DNA from: Pseudomonadota bacterium
GTDB taxonomy: Bacteria; Myxococcota_A; Polyangia; Polyangiales; Sandaracinaceae
Reading direction: 5' to 3'
Length of the DNA: 5,855 nucleotides
Assembly (NCBI GenBank): GCA_023427125.1
Contig: JAEZBP010000893.1
Coordinates: forward strand, 1-5,855
In this document: piece after piece, positions 1-5,855 of the stretch
How the letters are laid out: each line of letters starts with the position of its first letter
Position numbering within the stretch: position 1 is the stretch's first letter
Program-made: the position numbers and the translations under genes
The notes under the pieces: model-generated
Told to the model about the DNA's origin: nothing
The model's input: only the letters and a program-made list of their open reading frames with translations
Database searches by the model: none

Positions 1-1257
1 GGGCGGGTCCTCGAAGTTGCCGAGCTTGTAGAAGGTGCCCGCGCTCGTGCGCACGACGTAGACGGTGTCGGCGGTCCACTCGAGCGGATCGGCGCCGGTC
101 GCGCTGACGCCGCCGGTGTAGGTACCGTCGACCGCGTTGAAGTCGGCGGGCTCGTAGCGACGATAGGCGGTGCTCGTGCCGTAGACGCGCAGGAACATGC
201 GGGCGAACGTGCCCTGCTCGACGATCACGTCCCGGCCGGAGACCGCGGCCGAGTCGAGCGAGACTCCGCCGCTGTCGAGGTCGAGCCACTGCGCGTTGTT
301 CAACAGCATGGCGAAGCAGCCGCACGTGCGGCCGCTCACGCAGCCGAGCGGCGCGGCGCAGGAGCCGACTCGAGCGTCCGCGTCGTTGCAGTCGCCCGCG
401 GTGGGCGAGTGGCCGGACGGCGCGACGCACGCCGCGGCCGTCATGCTCTCGTCGCCGAGCCCGTCGCCGTCGGCGTCCGCGTAGAAGGTGGTGAAGAGCG
501 CGGGATCGACCCCCTCGTCCACGCTTCCGTCGCAGTCCTGATCGCGGCCGTCGCAGAGCTCGTCGCCGCCTCCGGGCCGGCAGCTCGCGCACTCGTCGTC
601 GCAGTCGTCGCCGCCGCACGAGGCGTCCGCGTAGCCGTCGCCGTCGTCGTCCTCGCCCACCGCGAAGGTCGTCGGATCGCAGTCGTTGTCAATGCCGTCG
701 CAGACCTCGACCGCGAGGCGCGAGACGTTCGCCCGCGAGTCGTCGCAGTCCTCGCCGCAGCGAAGCTCGCCGTCCTCGCCGCGGTTGCAGCAGGCCGCGT
801 CGATCTGGTCGTCGCGATCCTCGTCCCGGTCACCGAACGTCGTCGGGTCGCAGTCCTCGTCGACCCCCTCGGCGTCACAGACCTCGACGTTGCCCGGGAA
901 GCGTCTCGGGTCGTCGTCGTCGCAGTCCTCGCCGCCGCACGCGATCGAGTCGACCCCGTCGCCGTCCGCGTCGCGCGGACCGAGGCACGTGCGCAGGCAG
1001 CGGCGCATCGCCGCGTCGCAGATCTCGTCTGCGTCGCACGCTTCGCGGATCGTGACGCAGCCCCGCGCGTCGGCCTCCGCCGCGCCCGGAACGCACCGCT
1101 GCTCGCCGGCGCAGAAGTCGGCGCCGCACTCGTCGTCCGCGACGCAGCGCTCCACGCTCGCGTCGCCGCCATCGGGGCCGGGCGCGGCGGTGGTGCAGCC
1201 GGCCGCCGCGAGGACCACGATCGAGAAGCTCAGCGCGAAGCGGGTGGGACGCAGCAT
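1..1257 (-). CDS. MopE-like Asp/Cys-rich metal-binding repeat lipoprotein (3' end outside window)
   Basis: An uninterrupted frame of 419 codons runs from ATG at 1257 to the left edge with no stop in the window. The signal peptide (MLRPTRF, then a hydrophobic core) ends in LAAAGC with Cys21 as the lipidation site. A short Gly/Asp linker leads to Cys-rich motifs (about 38-91: CVADDECGADFCAGEQRC, then CDADEICDAAMRRC). Residues 95-300 hold about three diverged units of the putative metal-binding (MopE-type) motif. Examples are DADGDGVD (97-104), GGEDCDDDDP (108-117), VEVCDGIDNDCDPTTF (183-198), DDDGDGYAD (203-211), CDGRDQDCDGSVDEG (235-249) and DADGDGLGDE (261-270). Asp-rich DxDGDG loops suggest calcium binding. 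From about 315 the protein turns beta-rich, and its visible end (VYVVRTSAGTFYKL, 399-412) loosely resembles the end of HmuY-like domains, which is tentative. No clear Shine-Dalgarno sequence precedes the ATG. It is probably an outer-membrane or surface lipoprotein, with its own promoter or weak read-through from upstream. Confidence 0.92.
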   Translation of the reverse strand, partial: MLRPTRFALSFSIVVLAAAGCTTAAPGPDGGDASVERCVADDECGADFCAGEQRCVPGAAEADARGCVTIREACDADEICDAAMRRCLRTCLGPRDADGDGVDSIACGGEDCDDDDPRRFPGNVEVCDAEGVDEDCDPTTFGDRDEDRDDQIDAACCNRGEDGELRCGEDCDDSRANVSRLAVEVCDGIDNDCDPTTFAVGEDDDGDGYADASCGGDDCDDECASCRPGGGDELCDGRDQDCDGSVDEGVDPALFTTFYADADGDGLGDESMTAAACVAPSGHSPTAGDCNDADARVGSCAAPLGCVSGRTCGCFAMLLNNAQWLDLDSGGVSLDSAAVSGRDVIVEQGTFARMFLRVYGTSTAYRRYEPADFNAVDGTYTGGVSATGADPLEWTADTVYVVRTSAGTFYKLGNFEDPP

Positions 1258-1399
1258 GCCGCGTCTGCATGCGGCACGCGGCGCGCGGCGTCAACGCGCG
1301 CCCGCAGCGCGCGAACATGACGCGCGTGGGGTCGTACGTGGAACGGCGAGCGCACTGGACACCGGGGACCGGGAGCGCCGACTGGACGGAAGGGCCGCT

Positions 1400-1420
1400 C
1401 GCGCGCTCGCGAAGCGCGCG
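1400..1420 (-). terminator. Hairpin downstream of the P-domain lipoprotein gene, possible terminator
   Basis: A perfect 8-bp stem, CGCGCGCT (1400-1407) with AGCGCGCG (1413-1420), closes a 5-base loop. It begins about ten bases after the TGA stop at 1430-1432. No T tract follows on the minus strand, only a short pyrimidine-rich stretch (CCCTTCC), so it may act weakly, protect the mRNA 3' end, or need Rho. Its position right after the last coupled gene supports an operon end there. Confidence 0.45.
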
Positions 1421-1429
1421 CCAGCAAGC

Positions 1430-3064
1430 TCAGAAGACCGGCGGAGCCGGGCGCGGGGCCGCGAGGTCGTAGGTGTAGTCGACGTCGATGCTGCTGCGGC
1501 GGAAGCGGGAGAAGCGGGCGCCGCGCACGATCTGGCCGACGCAGCTCTGCGCGGCCTGGGGCGCGGTGCCGCTCGTGGCCACGCTCTGCACCGAGCCGCT
1601 GCCGAGGAGCGCGAAGTAGACGCGCACGCTCCCGCCGCCCTGCGTGCAGCGCTGCGCGATCGTGGGCCGCAGGCGGCTCAGCACCGCGACGATGTCCGCG
1701 TGGTTCGGCAGCTCGGGCAGCGCGGGATGACGCGGCGGGGTCGGATGGCGCGGGGGAGTGCGAGGCGGAGGATCGATCGTGGGCGTGGCGATCACGCCGG
1801 GCTCGGAGCCGCAGGTGAGCCGCAGATCGAAGCGCTCGAGCGAGCCCTGATCGGCGCCGGCGTCGTCGTGCACGACGAGCTGCCAGCGACCGCGGGTCGA
1901 TCGGCCGGCGAGCGAGGCGAGGGGCGCGTCCGAGAGGGACCAGGTGCGCCGGAGGTTGCGGCGCGAGCCGCCGGTGTGGCGCTGGAGGAGCACCTCCTGG
2001 CTCCACGGGGTGTGCAGCACCACGCGCAGATCGCCGACGAAGCTGTGCTGGATGTCGACCTCGACCTCCGCCGCGGTGATCGCGCACTCGTCGGTCAGCT
2101 CGACGGCCAAGCTGGCGGTCTGGTAGTCGCGGATCGGCTGCGGCCCGGAGGCGCTCCCGTTCACCGCGGTGGGCCCCGCGAGCGGGAGCTGGCCGTGCAG
2201 GACGAGCGCGCCCGCCGCCAGCCGCCCGGTGACGGTCGTGCTGCGGTGGCCCTCGAGGTCGAGGGTCCAGCTGCGCTCGGCGGGCGCGTCGCCCTCCGGC
2301 AGCGGCACCACGAACATCGCCGGCGTCGTCCCGAGCACCTGGCCGCCGGCGTCGCGCCCCGTGGCGTCGCGTACAGTCGCGCCGCTCGGCTCGGAGGTGA
2401 TCGTGACGCTGACGTCGCGCGTCGCCGCGATGGCGCGCTCCTCGGTCATCGCCCCGCCCGCCGTCACGCTGAGCGTGTAGGGGAGCTCGGCCGGCGCGCG
2501 CAGGGCCGCGACGTAGACGAGGTAGTCGCCGGGCCCGGTGAAGGTCAGCGACGGCGCGTGGCCCGCGCCCTCGTCGCTGTCGCAGCGGACCTCGTTGCCC
2601 TGCGCGACGGCGAGCGCGACCGGGCCGGTCTCGGAGCTCGCGCGGATGCGCAGCTCGATCGGCTCGCTCACGTGCACCACGTGCGCGGGCACCTCGGCGT
2701 CGAGGTAGCCCGGGCAGCCGGGCGCGAGCTCGAGCGCGGCGGCCTCGCCCCAGGTCGTGCCGGTGAGCGTCGCGCGCGGCGCGGCCGCCGAGATCGTGGC
2801 CTCGCCATAGCGAGGCGCGGGATCGGCGCAGCCGAGCAGCAGGCATGCGCAGGCGAGTACCCGAGCACAGAGAAGATAATCGATCGCGGGACCCGTTCGT
2901 CCTGAGCGCGGCGCGCGCAGCGAGCCGCTGTCGAAGGACGCCGTGGCCGCGCGCCCTTCGCCTGCGCAGCCTGGGGCTGCGCGCTCAGGGCGAACGGAGG
3001 AGGGGGTGCTCAACCGGTCAGCTCCGCCGCGCTCCGGTACTAGCAGTGTGCGTGATCGCTTCAT
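1430..3064 (-). CDS. Lipoprotein with PPC-like, PEGA-like, P/Homo B and AgmX/PglI-like domains (start uncertain)
   Basis: The frame gives 544 codons from the ATG at 3064, which overlaps the VWA stop as ATGA and has a weak AAGG four bases upstream. A hydrophobic signal segment ends in the lipobox LLLGC with Cys79, so the mature lipoprotein would have 466 residues. A 78-residue leader is far too long. The only other standard in-frame start before the lipobox is TTG at 3013, so the true start is unresolved. Domains after Cys79: a PPC-like beta domain (about 99-201, C117 and C161, ending PGDYLVYV and YTLSV). Next is a PEGA-like domain (about 217-278, VTITSEPSGATV, LGTTPA, LEGHR). Next is a P/Homo B domain (about 313-418, QHSFVGDL, HTP, GRWQLVVHDDAGAD). 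A Pro-rich linker with two PPRHP units (about 428-449) leads to an AgmX/PglI-type, TonB-like tail (about 455-534, C473 and C508, VRVYFALLGSGSV). No protease domain is present. It probably acts in the periplasm or at the outer membrane, together with the VWA proteins. The domain calls are by eye. The coding frame is secure and the function is not. Confidence 0.85.
   Translation of the reverse strand: MKRSRTLLVPERGGADRLSTPSSVRPERAAPGCAGEGRAATASFDSGSLRAPRSGRTGPAIDYLLCARVLACACLLLGCADPAPRYGEATISAAAPRATLTGTTWGEAAALELAPGCPGYLDAEVPAHVVHVSEPIELRIRASSETGPVALAVAQGNEVRCDSDEGAGHAPSLTFTGPGDYLVYVAALRAPAELPYTLSVTAGGAMTEERAIAATRDVSVTITSEPSGATVRDATGRDAGGQVLGTTPAMFVVPLPEGDAPAERSWTLDLEGHRSTTVTGRLAAGALVLHGQLPLAGPTAVNGSASGPQPIRDYQTASLAVELTDECAITAAEVEVDIQHSFVGDLRVVLHTPWSQEVLLQRHTGGSRRNLRRTWSLSDAPLASLAGRSTRGRWQLVVHDDAGADQGSLERFDLRLTCGSEPGVIATPTIDPPPRTPPRHPTPPRHPALPELPNHADIVAVLSRLRPTIAQRCTQGGGSVRVYFALLGSGSVQSVATSGTAPQAAQSCVGQIVRGARFSRFRRSSIDVDYTYDLAAPRPAPPVF
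2893..2940 (+). repeat. Palindromic dispersed repeat, copy A
   Basis: The copy begins CCGTTCGTCCTGAGC and ends GTCGAAGGACG. CGTCCT (2898-2903) pairs with AGGACG (2935-2940), and an inner GCGGC (2908-2912) pairs with GCCGC (2924-2928). The ends match, from memory, a very widespread intergenic palindrome whose spurious translations contain VRPEPVEG or SGRTG. On the minus strand this copy reads SFDSGSLRAPRSGRTG in the lipoprotein frame. It behaves like a REP-type element. How it spreads cannot be seen here. Confidence 0.8.
2952..2997 (-). repeat. Palindromic dispersed repeat, copy B, inverted relative to copy A
   Basis: This is the same family in the opposite orientation, 11 bases from copy A. 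The outer 18 bases (2980-2997, reverse complement) match 2893-2910 at 17 of 18 positions. CGCCCT (2952-2957) pairs with AGGGCG (2987-2992). An inner perfect 8-bp stem, GCGCAGCC (2964-2971) with GGCTGCGC (2975-2982), closes a TGG loop. The minus-strand translation SVRPERAAPGCAGEG is a variant of the VRPEPVEG signature. The two copies can also pair with each other as one large inverted repeat. Confidence 0.8.
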
Positions 3065-5604
3065 GCGGCCTTGGTCATGGGCGGCTTGGGGGGCTCCACC
3101 GACTTGCGCGCTCCCCAGCGGCGGCGGGTGCGCTCGGGGCGTACCACCGTCGCGCTGACCGAGTGATCGGGCAAGCGCAGGAGCAAGAGGCCGAGGAGAT
3201 AGAGGGCGAGCGCCGCCGCGAGGAGCGGCATGCGCAACGAGCGCATCACCGACTCTGCCTCCACCGCACGGACGATCGCGCCCGCGCGCTCGAGCACCTC
3301 GCCGCCGCCGGCCGCGGCGAGCCGCGTCAGCTCCGCGCGCTCGACGCCGAAGACCGCGATCTCCGGGTGATAGGGCCGGTCGAAGCCGATCGCGACGGTC
3401 GGTCGCTCGTCGTTCGGCATGCGCGCGTCGATCAGGAAGCCGGTCTCCTCGATGATGTCGGCCTGCCAGACGCCGGGCCCGCGCTCGAGCAGCGCGAGCC
3501 GCTCGCCGTCCCCGGCGGCGCGGAAGATCTGCACGATCGGCGCGGGCTCGCTCGCGATCGTCGGCGCGAGCACGCTCAAGACCTGCACGCCCTCGATCAG
3601 CGGGTGCGGCGCGAGCGTGAGCTGCGGGGGCTCGATCGGGCGCGTCCGCAGCATGCCTTCGGACAAGGAGACCCAGAAGTCGCGGAAGCCGCTCCAGGTG
3701 CGCCACGCGTCGGCCCACTCGCCGCTCGTCGCGCTCGTGAATGTCGCGACCTGACCGAGGCCGCGATGCCAGTGCGCGAGGACGGGGAAGCGATCGGCGC
3801 CGAGCACCGTCGTCGCCCCGGGGCGCGCCGTCGAGAGCGCCTGACCGCCGAGCGGCGGCGCGCTCTCGAAGGGCACGCCGTCGAGCATCGCCAGCGAGGT
3901 CACCACGCGCGGCCGGATCGCGCCGCGGCGGTTGGCGGGCGGCTGCCGGTACTGCGCCTCGCGCACGAAGAGGCTCGGCAGCGAGCCGGCGTTGTTGGTG
4001 ACGTGGTAGCGGCCCCGGCCGATGCGCGCGATCTCCTCCATCAGCGAGTTGCGCGGACCGATCGTGATCGCGGTGACCGTCACCCCGCGGCCGGCCAGCG
4101 TCTGCGCGGCCTGGATCGCCGGGTCGGGCGCGCTCACGCCGTCCGAGAGCACGATGACGTGGTGGATGTAGCGCGGGTCGCTGCTCATCACCGAGTTGGC
4201 CGCGCGCAGGGCCGCGCCGATGTCGGTGCCGCCCGAGGCCTGGATGCCCTGCACGAAGGAGACGGCGTCCTCGCGCTGATCCATCCCGACCGGCGCCATC
4301 ACCCGATCGGCCGCGCCGCTGAACGCGACCACGCCGACCCGCGCGTCCTCGCGGAGCGCGCGGATCGCGGCGACCGCGGCGTTGCGCGCCTGCATCATCT
4401 TGATGCCGCTCATCGACGAGGAGCGATCGATCACCAGCACGAGCTCGAGGGGCCGCGGCTCGGGGATCGCCGGGGGCACGGTGATCGGCTCGATCTCGCG
4501 GAGGACGCGCGGCGCGCGGCGCACCGGCTCGGTGCCGGTGACGGTGACGAGGCCGCCGCCTTCGTCCTCGACCCAGGTGCGCAGCGCCTGTTGCTGGGTC
4601 TCGGTGAGGTCGTTGGGATCGGCCTCGTCGATGATCACGAGCGCGTAGCGATCGAGCTCGGCGGCGGTGGTCGGCGCCGCGATCATCGCCGTGACCTCCA
4701 CCTCCATCCCGCCCTCCTCGAGCACCCGGGCGAGCGCGGGCGGGCCGTTCTGCGGATCGTGGAGGATGCGCACGCGCGGCTTGGGCGAGATCCGCACGAG
4801 GCTCGTCCACCGGTTGTTCTCGGCGACCACGTCGCCGCCCGCGCGGAGCGCCACGCTCACCTCGTGCACGCCCTCCTCCTCGGGGAAGCGCGCCGCGAGC
4901 TGTGCGGTCGAGTCACCCCGCCGCGCGAGCGCCTCGCCCGAGGCGACGAGCTCGCCGTCGATCGCCAGCGCGAGCTCGACGTTGGCGTCGCGCGCCGCGT
5001 GCAGCTCGACGCCGACGTCGAGCCGATCGCCGGCCCGCACGATCCGCGGCACCGCGAGCCCGCGCACGCTCACGAGATCGATCGGCGGCGTCTCGCCCAT
5101 CGGCAGCACCGAGACCGCGACGCCCGCCCGATGCGCCGCCGCGATCGAGGCGCCGAGATCGCCGCTGCGATCGCGCCCGTCGGTGGCCACGATCATCCGG
5201 CGCACCCGATCGCGCGGGAGCATCGCCACCCCGACCGATACGTCGGTCGAGGGCTCGACGTTCGCTTCCTGCGGCGGCGCGACCCACGTGACGCCCTCGT
5301 TCTCGCTCACGAGCGCGCCGAGCTCTTCTCGCACCCGCGCGCGATCGGCGTCGGCGATGCTCGCGCTCTGGTCGACCACCGTCGCCACCGCCAGCTCGTC
5401 GGTCGGCCACCCGAGCCGCACGTCGCTCAGCGCCGCGACGACGAGCGCGATGGCGAGCGCCCGCGTGATCAGCACGAAGACCCGGCGCTTCCATCCGATC
5501 GGGAAGCGGCTCTTCACCATCAGGAGGGCGAAGAGCGGGATGAGCGCGAGGCCCCAGAGGGCGATCGGCCAGCCGACGGTGAGCTCGATGTCGCCCAGAT
5601 TCAC
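3061..5604 (-). CDS. Membrane-anchored protein with two VWA domains and a glutamine-amidotransferase-like region
   Basis: The protein has 847 residues from the GTG at 5604. Two N-terminal helices (about 12-30 and 44-60) flank a basic loop (KSRFPIGWKRR), and a third helix (about 791-810) precedes a basic tail. By the positive-inside rule, the large central part is periplasmic. VWA domain 1 starts near 70 and has a full MIDAS: DQSAS (D78, S80, S82), T120 and D142. A beta-sandwich-like stretch (about 175-272) follows. A segment at about 276-360 resembles the class I glutamine-amidotransferase fold, but no Cys is visible at the nucleophile elbow (GLVTVTG), so it is probably non-enzymatic. VWA domain 2 (about 386-545) has DRSSS (D393, S395, S397), GGTD (T460) and LSDG (D488). 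Residues 600-660 (LGQVATFTS, a Trp-rich stretch, then FRDFW) resemble the conserved region after VWA in this family. MIDAS sites bind a divalent metal and protein ligands, so a scaffold or ligand-binding role in the envelope is likely. The substrate is unknown. The gene is coupled on both sides, by GTGA upstream and ATGA downstream. Confidence 0.93.
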   Translation of the reverse strand: MNLGDIELTVGWPIALWGLALIPLFALLMVKSRFPIGWKRRVFVLITRALAIALVVAALSDVRLGWPTDELAVATVVDQSASIADADRARVREELGALVSENEGVTWVAPPQEANVEPSTDVSVGVAMLPRDRVRRMIVATDGRDRSGDLGASIAAAHRAGVAVSVLPMGETPPIDLVSVRGLAVPRIVRAGDRLDVGVELHAARDANVELALAIDGELVASGEALARRGDSTAQLAARFPEEEGVHEVSVALRAGGDVVAENNRWTSLVRISPKPRVRILHDPQNGPPALARVLEEGGMEVEVTAMIAAPTTAAELDRYALVIIDEADPNDLTETQQQALRTWVEDEGGGLVTVTGTEPVRRAPRVLREIEPITVPPAIPEPRPLELVLVIDRSSSMSGIKMMQARNAAVAAIRALREDARVGVVAFSGAADRVMAPVGMDQREDAVSFVQGIQASGGTDIGAALRAANSVMSSDPRYIHHVIVLSDGVSAPDPAIQAAQTLAGRGVTVTAITIGPRNSLMEEIARIGRGRYHVTNNAGSLPSLFVREAQYRQPPANRRGAIRPRVVTSLAMLDGVPFESAPPLGGQALSTARPGATTVLGADRFPVLAHWHRGLGQVATFTSATSGEWADAWRTWSGFRDFWVSLSEGMLRTRPIEPPQLTLAPHPLIEGVQVLSVLAPTIASEPAPIVQIFRAAGDGERLALLERGPGVWQADIIEETGFLIDARMPNDERPTVAIGFDRPYHPEIAVFGVERAELTRLAAAGGGEVLERAGAIVRAVEAESVMRSLRMPLLAAALALYLLGLLLLRLPDHSVSATVVRPERTRRRWGARKSVEPPKPPMTKAA

Positions 5605-5855
5605 GAGAGCCTCCCGCGATGCAGGAGGCCCCACTCGAGCGCCATCAGGGCGAGCAGCGCGATCGCGATCAGCACCGCCAGCGGAGGCAGCGGGTCGGTG
5701 TTTCGGAAGCGGCCGCCGGGCGCGCCCGCGCTCAGCTCGTCGGCGTGCTCGGCGCCGCTGAACGCGACCGCGCGCTCACCGACGTGATAGAGGCCCTGCC
5801 GCCTTATCGCCGCGAGCTCGGTCGCGCTCACCGGCTCGCCGTCGGGGCCGAGCAC
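5601..5855 (-). CDS. C-terminal part of a BatA/VWA-type membrane protein (5' end outside window)
   Basis: Only the last 84 residues are in the window. The frame is open at the right edge, so the first visible codon (a GTG) need not be the start. The visible part has a soluble stretch with a Gly-Leu-Tyr-His-Val motif (residues 21-25) followed by a short beta-rich segment (VGERAVAFSG). After a polar linker comes one hydrophobic helix (about 57-75), then Glu-Trp and a short basic tail (HRGRLS). BatA-like membrane proteins with VWA domains commonly end this way: a 'G-Y-x-V' strand, a final helix, then E-W and basic residues. The partial protein is therefore probably an inner-membrane, periplasm-facing partner of the next gene. 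The stop overlaps the next start by four bases (GTGA), which implies translational coupling in one operon. The family call is an inference from the tail and from context. The VWA domain itself would lie outside the window. Confidence 0.75.
   Translation of the reverse strand: MLGPDGEPVSATELAAIRRQGLYHVGERAVAFSGAEHADELSAGAPGGRFRNTDPLPPLAVLIAIALLALMALEWGLLHRGRLS
5610..5615 (-). promoter_or_regulatory. Ribosome binding site fixing the VWA gene start
   Basis: A GGGAGG Shine-Dalgarno sequence on the minus strand sits 5 bases before the GTG at 5604. It favours this GTG over the in-frame GTG at 5634, which would add ten residues (VGPPASREAL) and lie well inside the upstream gene. The chosen GTG also overlaps the upstream TGA stop as GTGA, the usual layout of coupled genes. 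Confidence 0.75.

Noticed and set aside
530..960. Repeated GTCGCAGTCCTC-like words resembling a short-repeat or CRISPR array
   Set aside because: Spacing is irregular and in-frame. The words encode the recurring Glu/Asp-Asp-Cys-Asp motif of the MopE-like protein.
441..1172. Minus-strand Ala/Arg/Thr-rich open frame within the MopE-like gene
   Set aside because: It is in the wrong frame. The frame from ATG at 1257 gives a signal peptide, lipobox and metal-binding motifs.
1266..1294. Possible promoter for the MopE-like gene: TTGACG at 1294-1289 with a 17-base spacer to CATGCA
   Set aside because: The -35 match is good but the -10 shares only two bases with TATAAT, and the -10 lies only nine bases before the ATG. 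This is not enough support in such GC-rich DNA.
409..1320. Plus-strand open frame with a Val/Ala-rich product
   Set aside because: It is the mirror of the Asp/Cys codon repeats (GAC, GAG, TGC) in the MopE-like gene, and so not a membrane protein gene.
1230..2846. Minus-strand Arg/Ala-rich open frame overlapping the P-domain lipoprotein
   Set aside because: It is an out-of-frame shadow with no domain. The neighbouring frame has the lipobox and four recognisable segments.
2876..2881. GATTAT on the minus strand as a -10 box for the P-domain lipoprotein
   Set aside because: It is one of very few AT-rich spots, but there is no -35 at a suitable distance (CAGGAC at 17 bases). It would start a transcript almost at the signal peptide.
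686..2905. Long open frame on the plus strand (739 codons) spanning the two lipoprotein genes
   Set aside because: It crosses two real minus-strand genes and their spacer. The composition is low-complexity Arg/Ala/Ser with no recognisable domain.
3065..4810. Upstream extension of the lipoprotein frame into the VWA gene
   Set aside because: The frame is open by chance of GC content. The translation is Arg/Ala-rich and the VWA frame clearly codes there.
2845..5787. Long open frame on the plus strand (980 codons) opposite the VWA genes
   Set aside because: It is antisense to the well-supported VWA gene. Its translation is rich in Arg, Ala, His and Asp without domains or signal sequence, as expected for a mirror frame in very GC-rich DNA.

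Overview
The window is very GC-rich, with almost every codon ending in G or C. Its proteins carry several hallmarks of Myxococcota: an Asp/Cys-rich MopE-type metal-binding repeat lipoprotein, an AgmX/PglI-type C-terminal tail, a PEGA-like domain, and large von Willebrand factor A (VWA) membrane proteins. A myxobacterium of the Polyangia (Sandaracinus-like) is my best guess. This comes from protein style, not from a search.

All four supported genes lie on the minus strand and are read from right to left. At the right edge (5601-5855) is the C-terminal end of a membrane protein with one final transmembrane helix. It overlaps by 4 bases (GTGA) a large VWA protein of 847 residues (3061-5604). That protein has two N-terminal transmembrane helices, two VWA folds with complete MIDAS motifs, a glutamine-amidotransferase-like region without a visible nucleophile, and a C-terminal helix. 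Its stop codon in turn overlaps (ATGA) an open frame of 544 codons (1430-3064). This frame encodes a lipoprotein with PPC-like, PEGA-like, P/Homo B and AgmX/PglI-like segments. After a hairpin (1400-1420) and a 172-base gap comes a second lipoprotein, MopE-like (1-1257), which runs off the left edge.

The first three genes look like one translationally coupled envelope operon: two membrane proteins with most of their mass probably in the periplasm, followed by a lipoprotein. The fourth gene may be a separate unit.

The most unusual spot is 2820-3064. The stretch between the ATG that overlaps the VWA stop and the lipoprotein lipobox holds two head-to-head palindromic repeats of the widespread family whose spurious translations read VRPEPVEG and SGRTG. 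The frame stays open through both. As a result the lipobox cysteine falls at residue 79 and no ordinary start codon lies close to the signal peptide.
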